NCBI GenBank assembly: GCA_018897105.1
Contig: JAHILF010000075.1
Span: forward strand, 1-64,000
Direction of reading: 5' to 3'
Origin: Pseudomonadota bacterium
GTDB lineage: Bacteria > Desulfobacterota > Desulfobulbia > Desulfobulbales > SURF-16
Length of the DNA stretch: 64,000 nucleotides
Shown: positions 16,961-25,673 of the stretch, piece after piece
Numbering within the stretch: the first letter of the stretch is position 1
How the letters are laid out: each line of letters opens with the position of its first letter
The notes under the pieces: generated by a model
Database searches by the model: none
The model's input: only the letters and a program-made list of their open reading frames with translations
What the model was told of the DNA's origin: nothing
Program-made: the position numbers and the translations under genes

Positions 16961-17982
16961 AGCAGAAAGATAAAGAGCGGCGCCCCGATCATGGCAGTGA
17001 TGATGCCCACCGGCAGCTCACCGTTGGTGGACAGGGTTCGGGCCAGCAGATCACAGAAAACGAGATAGGAGGCCCCACCGAGCAGGCTGGCCGGCACCAG
17101 CAGCCGATGGTCCGGACCGATGGTCAGCCGCAGGATGTGCGGGATCACCAGGCCGACAAAACCCACCAGGCCGGACAGGCAGACCACCACGCTCACCATC
17201 AGGGTGGCGGTGACGAGGAGAATCAGCGAAATCTTCTGCACGTTGACGCCAAGGGAGGACGCGGCTTCCCGGCCGGTGAGCAGGACATTCATCGGCCGGG
17301 CCAGGACGAAGATGACCAGGTAGCAGGGCAGGATCAGGGCGAAAAGAGGCAGCCTGGACGCATCCGCCATGGAAAGATCACCCATAAGCCAGAAGAGAAT
17401 GTGATGCAGCTGGCTGCTCTGGGACATGGTGATGAGAAACATGATCACTGCCCCCGCAAAGGCGTTCATCATCACCCCGGCCAGCAGCAGGGAATCCTTG
17501 CCCCCGGCCCTGCCCCCTGAGGCCAGCAGCATGACGACGGCCAGGGTGGCCATGCTGCCGGCAAAGGCGCTGGTGGTGACGCCGGGGAAAAAGGGGATGC
17601 CGAGGAGCATAGCGCTGATGGCGCCAACTGCAGCCCCGCCGGAGATGCCGAGGATGTAAGGTTCCGCCAGGGGATTGCGCAGCAGCACCTGAAAGACCAG
17701 ACCGCCCAGGGACAGGGTGGCCCCTGCCATGGCAGCAAGCAGGACCCGGGGCAGGCGGATTTTCCAGAAAATGGTGAACTGGGTGGTGTCCGGTTGCCCC
17801 AGGCTGCGCAGCAGATCGATCACGTCCAGGGGATTTCTGCTGGACGAGCCCATAGCCGTGCCGAGCAGCATGGCCGCAGCCAGCAGCAGGCCGAGGAGCA
17901 AACTGATGGCAGTGAGTCGTTTGCCTATGCGGGTGAAGGGTTGCTCCATAGTAATGCGTATTAACTCCGAATGTTGAATCAC
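16942..17982 (-). CDS. btuC: FecCD-type permease, B12 uptake
   Basis: 346 residues with about ten hydrophobic segments and the FecCD signatures PRVLLAAMAGATLSLGGLVFQ and GLVGFVGLVIPHILRL. It forms the membrane channel for the BtuD ATPase and receives substrate from BtuF. The GTG at 17982 overlaps the btuF stop (GTGA). An internal ATG at 17949 is the alternative start. Confidence 0.88.
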   Translation of the reverse strand: MIQHSELIRITMEQPFTRIGKRLTAISLLLGLLLAAAMLLGTAMGSSSRNPLDVIDLLRSLGQPDTTQFTIFWKIRLPRVLLAAMAGATLSLGGLVFQVLLRNPLAEPYILGISGGAAVGAISAMLLGIPFFPGVTTSAFAGSMATLAVVMLLASGGRAGGKDSLLLAGVMMNAFAGAVIMFLITMSQSSQLHHILFWLMGDLSMADASRLPLFALILPCYLVIFVLARPMNVLLTGREAASSLGVNVQKISLILLVTATLMVSVVVCLSGLVGFVGLVIPHILRLTIGPDHRLLVPASLLGGASYLVFCDLLARTLSTNGELPVGIITAMIGAPLFIFLLWRARQ

Positions 17983-18905
17983 GGATAAAAGATATTGACC
18001 AGTAGCTCAAGTCCGTCGGCCAGCCTGGCCGTGGGGCGGTCAAAGAGATCGGCATTGACCACATACAGGCGGTTGTTCCGCACCGCCGGCACCTCGGGCC
18101 ATTTACGCCACTCCGCCTTTAACTGCTCATCGGTGTAACCGCCGGCCATGGAGGCAATGATGACCACCTCAGGCTGCATGCGCAGGATGTCCTCCCAGGA
18201 GTAACGGGGATAGGGCGTGGGGCCTGCCGCCAGGTTGATGCCGCCGGCCTGGGTGATCAGCCGGTCTATAAAGGTGTTTGACCCGGCCGAGATAATGGGC
18301 GAGGCGTCGATCTGGAAAAAGACCCTGGGCCGGTCAGCGGCATGGGCCACCCGCTCCGCGGCGGCATCGATCTTCATCTGAATCTTGCCGACAATGTCCC
18401 GGGCCTTTTTTTCGGTACCCAGCACCTTGCCCAGCAGCATAACTGATTCCATGATCTCTGCAAGGTTTCTCGGGTCGATGGTGTAGACCGGAATGCCAAG
18501 CTCGGTGATTCTGTCAACGATATGCTTGGGGTTGCCGTCACGCACCGCCAGGCAGAGGTCGGGCCTTAAGCTGATAATCTTTTCCAGATCAGGATGGACG
18601 TAGGAGCCGATCTTGGGCAGTTGTGCAGCAGCCGGCGGCTCATTGCTGTATTGGGTTACCCCCTTGATGCGGCTGCCAGCCCCCAGTGCAAAGACGATTT
18701 CCGTGATGCTGGGCATGAGGGAGACAAGGCGTTGCGGCGGGTCGGGGATTTCCACCCGGCGGCCCACCTGGTCGACAAAGACCTCTGCCGCGGCTGGCGC
18801 GGCAAGAAGTGTCAGCGTCAGCAGGAGGGCGGCCAGGCTGCACAGGCTGGCGCGCAAAATACAGCGCAATGCTGCGGATGGTTGGATGAATAATATCGTT
18901 TTCAT
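17979..18905 (-). CDS. btuF: Periplasmic B12-binding protein
   Basis: 308 residues. A long signal peptide (about 1-40, ending AAPAAA) is followed by a two-lobed class III binding fold: PQRLVSLMPSITEIVFALGA, then the GVTQYSNEPP region and a long helix, then PRYSWEDILRMQPEVVI. It delivers substrate to BtuC. It starts 6 bases after tonB, within one operon. It lacks a lipobox, so it is predicted to be soluble. Confidence 0.85.
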   Translation of the reverse strand: MKTILFIQPSAALRCILRASLCSLAALLLTLTLLAAPAAAEVFVDQVGRRVEIPDPPQRLVSLMPSITEIVFALGAGSRIKGVTQYSNEPPAAAQLPKIGSYVHPDLEKIISLRPDLCLAVRDGNPKHIVDRITELGIPVYTIDPRNLAEIMESVMLLGKVLGTEKKARDIVGKIQMKIDAAAERVAHAADRPRVFFQIDASPIISAGSNTFIDRLITQAGGINLAAGPTPYPRYSWEDILRMQPEVVIIASMAGGYTDEQLKAEWRKWPEVPAVRNNRLYVVNADLFDRPTARLADGLELLVNIFYP

Positions 18906-18911
18906 AGGGGG

Positions 18912-19622
18912 TTAATCATGCAAGGCAAAGCGGATGGGAACGCGCACCCACATGTCAATGCTTTGCTCTCCTCTTTTTCCCGGCTGAAAGAGCCAGGTTT
19001 GCACCGCGGCCATGGCGGCCCGATCCAGCAGGTCATGGCCGCTGGTCCCGGCCAGCCGCACCTCATGGACCCCGCCGCGGCTGTTGACCAGCACATCAAG
19101 TTGTACCGTGCCTTCCAGACCCCGGCGCCGGGCCAGGGGCGGGTAGTCAGGGGGCGGGTTCAGCCGGTAAAGGGGCTTGGCCTCAATGGTTGGCTGTTCT
19201 GGCCCGTTGTCACTCTGCAGGCCTGCCGCGGGCAGAGAAGCCGGCAACAATGCCTCCGGCTGCGGCTCCTCCATGTTCTGCGGCCGGGAGGGCTCAGCAT
19301 CATTCGCCGTAATCTGTTCCTGTTCAGTTGCGACTGTGTCGGTGGCAACGATAGGCTCTTTTTTAGTCTTTTTAGGTGGAATAGGTTTGGGCGGGCTTTT
19401 GGGGTGTGTAACCGGCTTGCCCGCTGGTTTTGTTTCCTTAATTATGGGAGGCACTTTGCTTTCCGTCACCTTGGGCGTCTCCTGCGGCATAGCAGTGAGG
19501 GTCAAGGAAATTCCCTGGGGCAAAGGACGGGGCGGCTGTTGCCAGTGACTGTTGAATTTCATTAGCAGCAAGGCGCCATGCAGCAGCAGCGCAACGGCCC
19601 CGGCCCAGAGAAGCCGTTTCAC
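18912..19622 (-). CDS. tonB: TonB energy-transducing protein
   Basis: 236 residues. One N-terminal membrane helix (about 5-22) is followed by a Pro/Lys-rich spacer (KPIPPKKTKK) and the TonB C-terminal domain (about 155-236). That domain contains YPPLARRRGLEGTVQLDVLV and the AAMAAVQTWLFQPG motif. It couples ExbBD proton-motive force to the outer-membrane receptor upstream. The start overlaps the exbD stop as ATGA. Confidence 0.9.
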   Translation of the reverse strand: MKRLLWAGAVALLLHGALLLMKFNSHWQQPPRPLPQGISLTLTAMPQETPKVTESKVPPIIKETKPAGKPVTHPKSPPKPIPPKKTKKEPIVATDTVATEQEQITANDAEPSRPQNMEEPQPEALLPASLPAAGLQSDNGPEQPTIEAKPLYRLNPPPDYPPLARRRGLEGTVQLDVLVNSRGGVHEVRLAGTSGHDLLDRAAMAAVQTWLFQPGKRGEQSIDMWVRVPIRFALHD

Positions 19623-20056
19623 TGGCTGTTTTCCGTTATGGGCCGTGCCTGGAGAAAAACCCTGTTCAGCCCGGCCCGGTTGATCAGGTCAAGGGCGCTA
19701 TAGATCTCCTGGTAAGGCAGATTCTTTTCCGCATCAAGCTGCACCACCGGTTCCGTGCCCAGCTCCCGATAGATTCTGGCCTGCGTATCCAGGGTAGCGA
19801 ACAGTTCTGAGGCGGAAACCGCCTGGTCATTGACGAAAAACAGGGTGGTGGGGCCATCTTTTTTTAGGGTGACACAGATCGGCGCAGCCGGTGTTCGCTC
19901 GGCCATGGAAGAAGAGGGCAGGTCAACCTGCCTGCCGCGATGCACGGACATGGAGAGCATGGCGTAGATGAAGAAAACCAGCAGCAGAAAGACCATGTCA
20001 ATAAGCGGCAGCATCTCGATTCTGGGAGGTCTGGATGGCTTACGGCTGATTTTCAT
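19619..20056 (-). CDS. exbD: ExbD/TolR family proton-channel subunit
   Basis: 145 residues from ATG 20056. A single membrane helix (about 20-38) carries the essential Asp in LPLIDMVFLLLVFF, followed by a periplasmic domain. The frame is open further upstream to 20134, but GGGGAAG just before 20056 and the homology start (MKISRKPSRPPRIEMLPLID) favour the short form. It overlaps exbB by 17 bases. Confidence 0.88.
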   Translation of the reverse strand: MKISRKPSRPPRIEMLPLIDMVFLLLVFFIYAMLSMSVHRGRQVDLPSSSMAERTPAAPICVTLKKDGPTTLFFVNDQAVSASELFATLDTQARIYRELGTEPVVQLDAEKNLPYQEIYSALDLINRAGLNRVFLQARPITENSQ

Positions 20057-20678
20057 GTCTTCCCCGTGGCCGCAGGTTTTCGTATACCACCTCCAGGCTG
20101 GTGGCGTATTTTTCCATGACATGGATGGCATCATCGATCCTGGAGTTGAAATAGTTGAAAGGAAAGACGGTGGCGATGGAAATGCCCAGTCCTGTTGCCG
20201 TGGTGATCAGGGCCTGGGCGATGCCGCCGGTGACCGCCCTGGGGTCGGCGATCTCCGTGGCGCCGAGCACCTGAAAGGAGCCGATGATGCCGATCACCGT
20301 GCCGAAAATGCCCAGCAGGGGCGCCACGGTGATCATGGTGTCCAGCACCACCATGTACCTGCGCATCTTTTTTACCGTGTCCTCGGCCTCGGCCTCCATG
20401 GCCTTGACCATGGAATACTGCCGGTGGAGAATGCCTACCACCAGCATGCGGATCACATGATCCCGGCATCCCTTGGTTTTGTCACGGATCAGATCCCAAT
20501 CCCCGCTCTGGCTGATGGTCAGTATTTCATCGAGCAGTTTGCGGTGGCGCCGGCGCTCGATCTGCAGCCAGAAAAGGCTGCGCTCGATGATAACGGTAAG
20601 GACAATGATCGAACAGGCCAGCAGGGGATACATCACCGGTCCGCCGCTTTTGAAAATTTCCCAAACACTCATGAGCAT
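20040..20678 (-). CDS. exbB: ExbB/TolQ family proton-channel protein
   Basis: 212 residues with three hydrophobic segments (about 13-33, 110-133 and 150-175). The MotA/TolQ/ExbB signature is visible around TVAPLLGIFGTVIGIIGSFQ and GIAQALITTATGLGISI. It forms the motor with ExbD. It is encoded between the receptor and exbD, which dedicates this TonB system to the B12 receptor. Confidence 0.9.
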   Translation of the reverse strand: MLMSVWEIFKSGGPVMYPLLACSIIVLTVIIERSLFWLQIERRRHRKLLDEILTISQSGDWDLIRDKTKGCRDHVIRMLVVGILHRQYSMVKAMEAEAEDTVKKMRRYMVVLDTMITVAPLLGIFGTVIGIIGSFQVLGATEIADPRAVTGGIAQALITTATGLGISIATVFPFNYFNSRIDDAIHVMEKYATSLEVVYENLRPRGRHENQP

Positions 20679-20773
20679 TTTATCTCCCTGACCGGTTCTG
20701 TTTTCATGCAGCTCTAAAAAAGGATGATTGGGGGCGGGATGCCTGGTAAGGGCAACCCGGCTGTTTTATCGGA

Positions 20774-22768
20774 TTAATATTTATAGGCTAACGAGACAAA
20801 GAGCATCCTGCCGGGCATGGGATAGCCCTTGACATAGGCATAGTCCTTGTCAAACAGGTTGGTGACGTCGCCGCTGAGGGTGAAGGAGCCGTTCTCCTGA
20901 AAATCAAGGATTTTCTTGCTGATCGACAGATCGACCACGGTAAAGCCGCCATAAGATCTGAGCGGGGCCGGGAAGGCGCCCGACTCCCAATCTTCTATGA
21001 TCTGTTCACCGGTATAGGCGAAGTTCAGCCGCGCTGAAAAACCCTGGTAGTCGTTGGCGTAAATACCGTAGGAGGCGCTCCAGTCGCTGATGTACTTCAG
21101 GTCCGCATTATTGTCCAGATCCTCAAGACGGTCAAGATAGGTCAGGTTAGCGTAGGGCCTGAGCTCAAATGACCAGCCGAACCGGGCGCCGAGATCCCAG
21201 GACAGCTCCCCTTCAAAGCCGGAAATTTCCGCCTTGCCGACATTTTCCCAGGTCTGGGTCAGGCCTGCTGCCACGCTTTCTATCTTGTCCTTGTAACGGG
21301 TGTAAAAGTAGGCCAGGCCGGCGGACAGGCCGTTGCTGGCATAATTGATGCCGGCTTCATAGGTTCTGCTCGATTCGGGATCAAGATCCGGATTGCCCAC
21401 ATAATGGAGGCCGAAGTCGGAGTAGAAATCAGCAGCCAGTTCGTCGGCGCCGGGCATGATGAAGGCCTCGCCGTAATGAGCCCGTAGTTTCAGCGCATCG
21501 GTCAGCAGATACACTACGCCTGCGCTGGCAACAACATTGTTGTCGTCTTCACTCCTGCCGGCCGGTTCCACCACCTCCAGATCATAGGCGTCGTAACGCA
21601 GACCGCCGTCCACGATAAGCCGTTCCTGCATGAATTTCATCCTGCCCAGCAGGAAGGCGGCGTAATTTTCGGAATCGGTTTCAGCCGGGTCGGCGCTGCT
21701 GGTTGATTCATAATCCAGCCAGTCGAGTCCTGCGGTCAGTCGCACCGCGCCCAGATCCATGCTGCCCTGTGCCTGGGCGCCGCTGATATCCGTTTTATTG
21801 CTGTACGGGATGCCGTCGTCCCAGCCGCTGGCATTGCTGGCCGTGGGATCAAACCAGGTGTCTTCATCCTTGCCGGTGAAGTAGCGCATCTGCCAGGAAT
21901 AGACCTTGTCAACGCTCTCGCCGTTGTAAATGAGGTCCAGGGAGTGATTGGCCGAGTCCTTGGTGTTGTCCCGGTCGTTGGTGGTCAGATAGCCGGGGCT
22001 GCCGATCTCGTCCCCGTAATAGCGGGTGAAGATGGCGCCGATGCGGTGTCTGCCGAGAAAGCTGTAGCCGGCGTTAATGGAGTAATGATCGATATGGTCA
22101 TAGCCGGTATTGTAAAATCTATCCCCGGAGCCGGTGTCATAATCATCCATGCCGGCGCGGGAGAAGCTGCCGGAAAAATCAAAACCAGACTGCTCTCCCG
22201 TGACAAGTAGGCCGCTTTCGTTGTAGCCGTAGCTGCCGATCTTGCTGAAAACCTTTGCAGACGGGCTGTCTGCGCCCTGGCGGGTGATGACATTGATGAC
22301 ACCGCCCATGGCCGCTGAGCCGTACTGCACTGCGCCGGGGCCGCGGATAACCTCGATACGCTCCACGTTATTGGTCATAATTTTGGCCAGGTTGCCGCTG
22401 CCGGCGCGGCGTCCGTTGATCAGGACCAGCACATGGGCCTTCAGGTCGTTGCCGTAGGGGGCGGTCTTGAAACCGCGGATGTCCAGCGAGGTCAGTTCGC
22501 CGGGGTAACGGGTGACCGCTCCCAGCCCCTTTTCCGTCAACAGTTCCCCCACGTCCCGGGCTGGTGAGGCGGCGATTTCCTCCGCATCGATCACCATGAT
22601 ATTGGCGCTCACCTCCCGGATAGATTCGTTGACCCGGGCGGCAGTGACAACCACCTCATCAAGGGCCGCCGCCGTGGTGGCAGGGCCGTCGTTGTTTTCC
22701 GCGGCCAGGGACAGCCCCGGCATGGCCAGGGTCAATAAGATCAGGGTTGAAATTTTTTCTTTTGCCAT
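20774..22768 (-). CDS. btuB: TonB-dependent outer-membrane receptor, B12 (BtuB-like)
   Basis: About 664 residues. Signal peptide (about 1-22), TonB box DEVVVTA (about 33-39), plug domain (LDIRGF, NGRRAGSG, IEVIRGPGAVQYGSAAMGGV) and a 22-strand-type barrel ending in aromatic-rich VSLAYKY. Specificity for cobalamin is inferred from the riboswitch and the btuFCD genes in the same operon. ATG 22768 shares its A with the stop of the upstream 47-codon gene (TGATG), indicating coupled translation. A GTG at 22771 also opens the frame. Confidence 0.88.
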   Translation of the reverse strand: MAKEKISTLILLTLAMPGLSLAAENNDGPATTAAALDEVVVTAARVNESIREVSANIMVIDAEEIAASPARDVGELLTEKGLGAVTRYPGELTSLDIRGFKTAPYGNDLKAHVLVLINGRRAGSGNLAKIMTNNVERIEVIRGPGAVQYGSAAMGGVINVITRQGADSPSAKVFSKIGSYGYNESGLLVTGEQSGFDFSGSFSRAGMDDYDTGSGDRFYNTGYDHIDHYSINAGYSFLGRHRIGAIFTRYYGDEIGSPGYLTTNDRDNTKDSANHSLDLIYNGESVDKVYSWQMRYFTGKDEDTWFDPTASNASGWDDGIPYSNKTDISGAQAQGSMDLGAVRLTAGLDWLDYESTSSADPAETDSENYAAFLLGRMKFMQERLIVDGGLRYDAYDLEVVEPAGRSEDDNNVVASAGVVYLLTDALKLRAHYGEAFIMPGADELAADFYSDFGLHYVGNPDLDPESSRTYEAGINYASNGLSAGLAYFYTRYKDKIESVAAGLTQTWENVGKAEISGFEGELSWDLGARFGWSFELRPYANLTYLDRLEDLDNNADLKYISDWSASYGIYANDYQGFSARLNFAYTGEQIIEDWESGAFPAPLRSYGGFTVVDLSISKKILDFQENGSFTLSGDVTNLFDKDYAYVKGYPMPGRMLFVSLAYKY

Positions 22769-22911
22769 CACACTTTCCCCTGTCCTGATGTGTTATGGGT
22801 GACGTGCTGGTTGCCGGTATGCAGACAGCCGCGCATGGCGATCTGAAAAGCATCCCAGTCTTTGATGAGAAACAGGGTGATCTTGCAGAAAGATTGCTCT
22901 CTGGTGGCCAT
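22768..22911 (-). CDS. 47-residue leader protein between riboswitch and btuB
   Basis: The ATG at 22911 has a near-perfect Shine-Dalgarno AAGGAGG (22923-22917) with 5-base spacing, and the stop overlaps the btuB start as TGATG. Both argue that it is translated. The protein is soluble-looking with two Cys and several His (GCLHTGNQHVTH), a possible metal-binding tail. I do not recognise a family. It may be a true small protein or a leader peptide whose translation opens the btuB start. Confidence 0.6.
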   Translation of the reverse strand: MATREQSFCKITLFLIKDWDAFQIAMRGCLHTGNQHVTHNTSGQGKV

Positions 22912-22965
22912 TGTATCCTCCTTACCTGTGCAGGTTTTGACAGCCCGGGGGATTTTGCCATTGTG

Positions 22966-23005
22966 ATAAAAAAATCCCCGGACCAATAAAATTGATCCGG
23001 GGATT
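22966..23005 (-). terminator. Riboswitch expression-platform terminator
   Basis: On the minus strand a hairpin of about 15 bp (arms 23005-22991 and 22987-22973, one mismatch, short loop) is followed by T7. It lies between the cobalamin aptamer and the leader gene, the usual position for ligand-controlled transcription termination. Confidence 0.8.
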
Positions 23006-23062
23006 CCCTGTTTTTCCTCAGATATACATCGCTGCTCCTTGTCCTCGGAAGCAGATCAACAT

Positions 23063-23258
23063 TGTTTGCAGGCAGGTTTTCTGACTCCCGGATTGTCCTA
23101 ATGGCCGCGCCTTCCCAGCCCGGTCCCGTAGAGAAAAAATCACTCTCTGCGGATACCTGAAAGCAAGTGGCATGTTGCGGTTTTCGTCCCCGGTTACAGC
23201 GGCGGGCCCGTCCCTGATTCACACAGGGTTCCCTATTAAGCTCGGTTAAGAGCGCCTG
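23063..23258 (-). ncRNA. Cobalamin (B12) riboswitch
   Basis: On the minus strand the conserved aptamer blocks appear in order: AGGGAACCCTGTG, then CGCCGCTGTAACCG, then ATGCCACTTGC, then GGGAAGG, and finally AGTCAGAAAACCTGCC. This is the class-I cobalamin element. Adenosylcobalamin binding represses in known cases. It controls the whole downstream uptake operon, from the leader gene to btuD, through the terminator at 22966-23005. Confidence 0.93.
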
Positions 23259-23270
23259 AAAATTCTACTA

Positions 23271-23299
23271 TAAATAATGGCAAAAAAACAGGAAGTCAA
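23271..23299 (-). promoter_or_regulatory. Promoter of B12 uptake operon
   Basis: TTGACT (23299-23294), a 17-base spacer and TATTTA (23276-23271) lie on the minus strand, about 15 bases before the first conserved aptamer bases. Confidence 0.6.
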
Positions 23300-23310
23300 G
23301 GGAAAGGTGA

Positions 23311-23330
23311 GGGGGCATCTGTCTGCCCCC
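23311..23330. other. GC-rich hairpin
   Basis: GGGGGCA and TGCCCCC form a 7-bp stem with a 6-base loop. It lies between the secreted-protein gene (ending 23421) and the B12 promoter, so it may insulate the two. The minus strand has no T-run directly after it. Confidence 0.4.
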
Positions 23331-23420
23331 CCATGTTACTTTTTTGCATTTGCTTCATGACAAAATGGAGCTGAAACTCCTTAGTTGTTGCAGGGTACTC
23401 AGTTGCTAATCACCCCGATT

Positions 23421-23867
23421 TTAGAGTGCTTCGTCCGCATCATGCAACTCAATATACTCACAGTTCACAATTTCATCACGATCATCTACTTCACAAACTT
23501 CCATGTTGATTGCGACGAGATCCTCACACGGCTGAACCTCAGCTTCTATTGTCACGTAATCGCCCACAACAGGATAATCGACGCCTACCCCGTCATTATA
23601 ATTCGCCCAATAATCAATTGTCCTCAAACCGTAGACAGTCTCTTCCTCTTCACTACATTCAATAAAGATTTTCCCGTTGGCTGTATTCCCTTTGGGCTCT
23701 GCAGTGCAGATTTGTACGACAATGGACGCGCACCCCCCCTGCTCACAAGGAATAATTTCCTGGACAAATCCTTCTACTGCTACTGTTTCAGCCGCAACGA
23801 CGTGGGCAGTAAGAAAGCTCGAAACAACAGCAGCCATCACCATCAATCCTTGCATCGATTTTTTCAT
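23421..23867 (-). CDS. Secreted acidic Cys-containing protein, unknown
   Basis: 148 residues. A signal peptide (about 1-25, ending VVA/AE) is followed by a very acidic mature part with seven Cys (PCEQGGC, QIC, IEC, QPC, EVC, NCE). AAGGAG is well placed before ATG 23867. I do not recognise a family; the VEGFVQEI...GDYVTIEAEV pattern could be an OB-like beta barrel, which is only an impression. The position beside the B12 operon does not imply a shared role, since it has its own ribosome site and lies upstream of the B12 promoter. Confidence 0.65.
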   Translation of the reverse strand: MKKSMQGLMVMAAVVSSFLTAHVVAAETVAVEGFVQEIIPCEQGGCASIVVQICTAEPKGNTANGKIFIECSEEEETVYGLRTIDYWANYNDGVGVDYPVVGDYVTIEAEVQPCEDLVAINMEVCEVDDRDEIVNCEYIELHDADEAL

Positions 23868-24258
23868 GGAAACTCCTTCTAGCGTTAAGGTTTTTTAACC
23901 GGGAGGCAAACGGCTTTTTCCATCCAGGTCTTGGGTTATCGAAGCCGTTCCCTGCTCCCCTGGGAATTTTTTGATATTCTTGAACTCATAGCCACGAACC
24001 CGAAAAGGGAAAAAAATTTCCGTGCTGAAAATGGGGACAGAAAACTGATGAGCTGTGTGCGTGTGCAATATGACAGATGAAATATTACAAGTAGCTTACA
24101 GAAGTAATTTTTTTTAAAAAATTTTGACTGTCTCGCAACAACCCACTCAACAGCCGAGCCGTACAGTGCATGATAACTTCCTGATTTATTGTCATGTGAA
24201 TTCTGCGCTAAGATTTATTACGAGTCCATCAATTTTTGGAGCAACCTCAATAAGAGTC
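23868..24258. other. Intergenic, no gene seen
   Basis: Contains a T-rich/A-rich stretch near 24108-24124 and no supported reading frame. It presumably carries the promoter of the minus-strand secreted protein. Confidence 0.4.
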
Positions 24259-24352
24259 CCTTTGGCATTGCCAAAACTCCGTTATCGCGGGCAAGGGCCG
24301 CTCCTACTGCAGGATGCATTACGCGCTGGGGAAAGGACTTTTATATAAACGT
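24259..24352. repeat. REP-like element, single copy
   Basis: The 23-base unit at 24285-24307 (TCGCGGGCAAG...CGCTCCTAC) matches the arm at 56573-56595 with one difference. Similarity extends on both sides (CTTTGGCATT...CCAAAACTC before it, AAAGGA after it), about 90 bases in total. It is an interspersed repeat of extragenic-palindrome type. Confidence 0.7.
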
Positions 24353-24526
24353 TCAAGGAAACGAAAGGGTTTTTCTGTGGTCATGATAGATACAGAATCA
24401 GGGGAAAGGTAGGGGAGGCATCGCGGCTCCTTCTGCTCTGCCTTGGTGAGTCTTTTGATGAAAAAGTCCCGTGCTCTTTTCCGGAAAACAGGATAAGTTT
24501 GCCTGCCTAAAACAGGGGAGGGGTGA

Positions 24527-25453
24527 ATGGAAATTGCTGTGCTGCATAGCTATGCGCCCATATTGGGCACGATTTTGCTGGGTTTTGTGCTCAGGCGGAT
24601 CGGTTTTCCGGGGGAGCGTTTCTGGCCCGCGGCCGAGCAGATCACCTATTACCTGCTCTTTCCCGCCCTGCTGGTCCTGAAAATCGGCACGACCCGGACA
24701 GGCGGTGTGCAGACGGCATCGCTCATTGCCGCGCTGGTCTTTGCCTTCCTGACGATTGCCATGCTGCTGGTTGCCACCAGAAAGAGGCTTGCCGGCGAGG
24801 GGCCGGTCTTCACCTCCCTTTTCCAGGGAACGGTGCGCTTCAACACCTATATCGGCTTGACCATCATCCTGTTTTCCTTTGGCGAACCGGGGATGCAGAT
24901 TGCCGCGATCATCATGGCGACCCTGATCCCGCTGGTCAATATCTTATGCGTTGTAGTGCTGCTGTGTTACGGCAGCCGGACATCCGGCCGCAAGCGGCTG
25001 GCAATTTTGTTCTCCCTGCTGAAAAATCCCGTGCTGCTGGCCTGTCTTGCCGGCATTTTCATCAATGTCGCGGGGATACATATTGTCACGCCTGTGGCGG
25101 GCGCCATGGCCATTCTCGGCAAGGCCGCCCTGCCCATGGGCCTTCTCACCGCCGGCGCCGGCCTTGATTTCAAGATTTTTCAATCATCAACGCGGACAAT
25201 CGTTGCCGCCTGCCTGGGCAAGCTCATTGTGCTGCCGGCGGTCATGTGGCTTTACTGTCTGTTTTTCCAGGTGGAGCAGACGAGTGCTACAATCGCCATT
25301 CTGTTTGCCGCATTGCCCTGCTCAGCCCTTTCCTTTGTTCTGGCCCGCCAGTTAGGCGGCGATACCAGGCTCATGTCCGGCATTGTCACGGTGCAGACCT
25401 GTCTGGCCCTGGGCACCATGCCGTTCATGCTCTCGCTGTCCTCGTTTTTATAG
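24527..25453 (+). CDS. AEC (auxin efflux carrier) family transporter
   Basis: 308 residues with about ten hydrophobic helices and an internal two-fold layout typical of AEC carriers (usual length about 310). PILGTILLGFVLRRIG at the N-terminus and FAALPCSALSFVLARQLGGD near the C-terminus are family signatures. Bacterial members export or exchange organic acids such as malate; the substrate here is unknown. GGAGGGG lies just before the ATG. No operon partner is evident. Confidence 0.82.
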   Translation: MEIAVLHSYAPILGTILLGFVLRRIGFPGERFWPAAEQITYYLLFPALLVLKIGTTRTGGVQTASLIAALVFAFLTIAMLLVATRKRLAGEGPVFTSLFQGTVRFNTYIGLTIILFSFGEPGMQIAAIIMATLIPLVNILCVVVLLCYGSRTSGRKRLAILFSLLKNPVLLACLAGIFINVAGIHIVTPVAGAMAILGKAALPMGLLTAGAGLDFKIFQSSTRTIVAACLGKLIVLPAVMWLYCLFFQVEQTSATIAILFAALPCSALSFVLARQLGGDTRLMSGIVTVQTCLALGTMPFMLSLSSFL

Positions 25454-25673
25454 AGTGAACGACTGTCAGATCAGGGAGGGTCGATTCACTGCTGCGGTTA
25501 ATTGCCGCGACAGGGGTTTTTTAGTGATTTTCGTTTGACAGGTAATGCTCACTGTGTTGAGATAAAAGGACAAAAACGTCTTGGCGCACAATGCAAAAAC
25601 CGTAAACCGTGGTGAAAAACTAATATCGTCGTCTGATACCAGAGACGGCTCCTAACGTTGACCGGGTATTGAA

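Noticed and set aside
17378-18064. 228-residue frame overlapping btuC
   Set aside because: Frame-shifted shadow of the permease; low-complexity Gly/His/Arg composition typical of a wrong frame.
23385-23882. 165-residue plus-strand frame opposite the secreted protein gene
   Set aside because: The minus-strand gene has a signal peptide and Shine-Dalgarno; the plus frame has neither.
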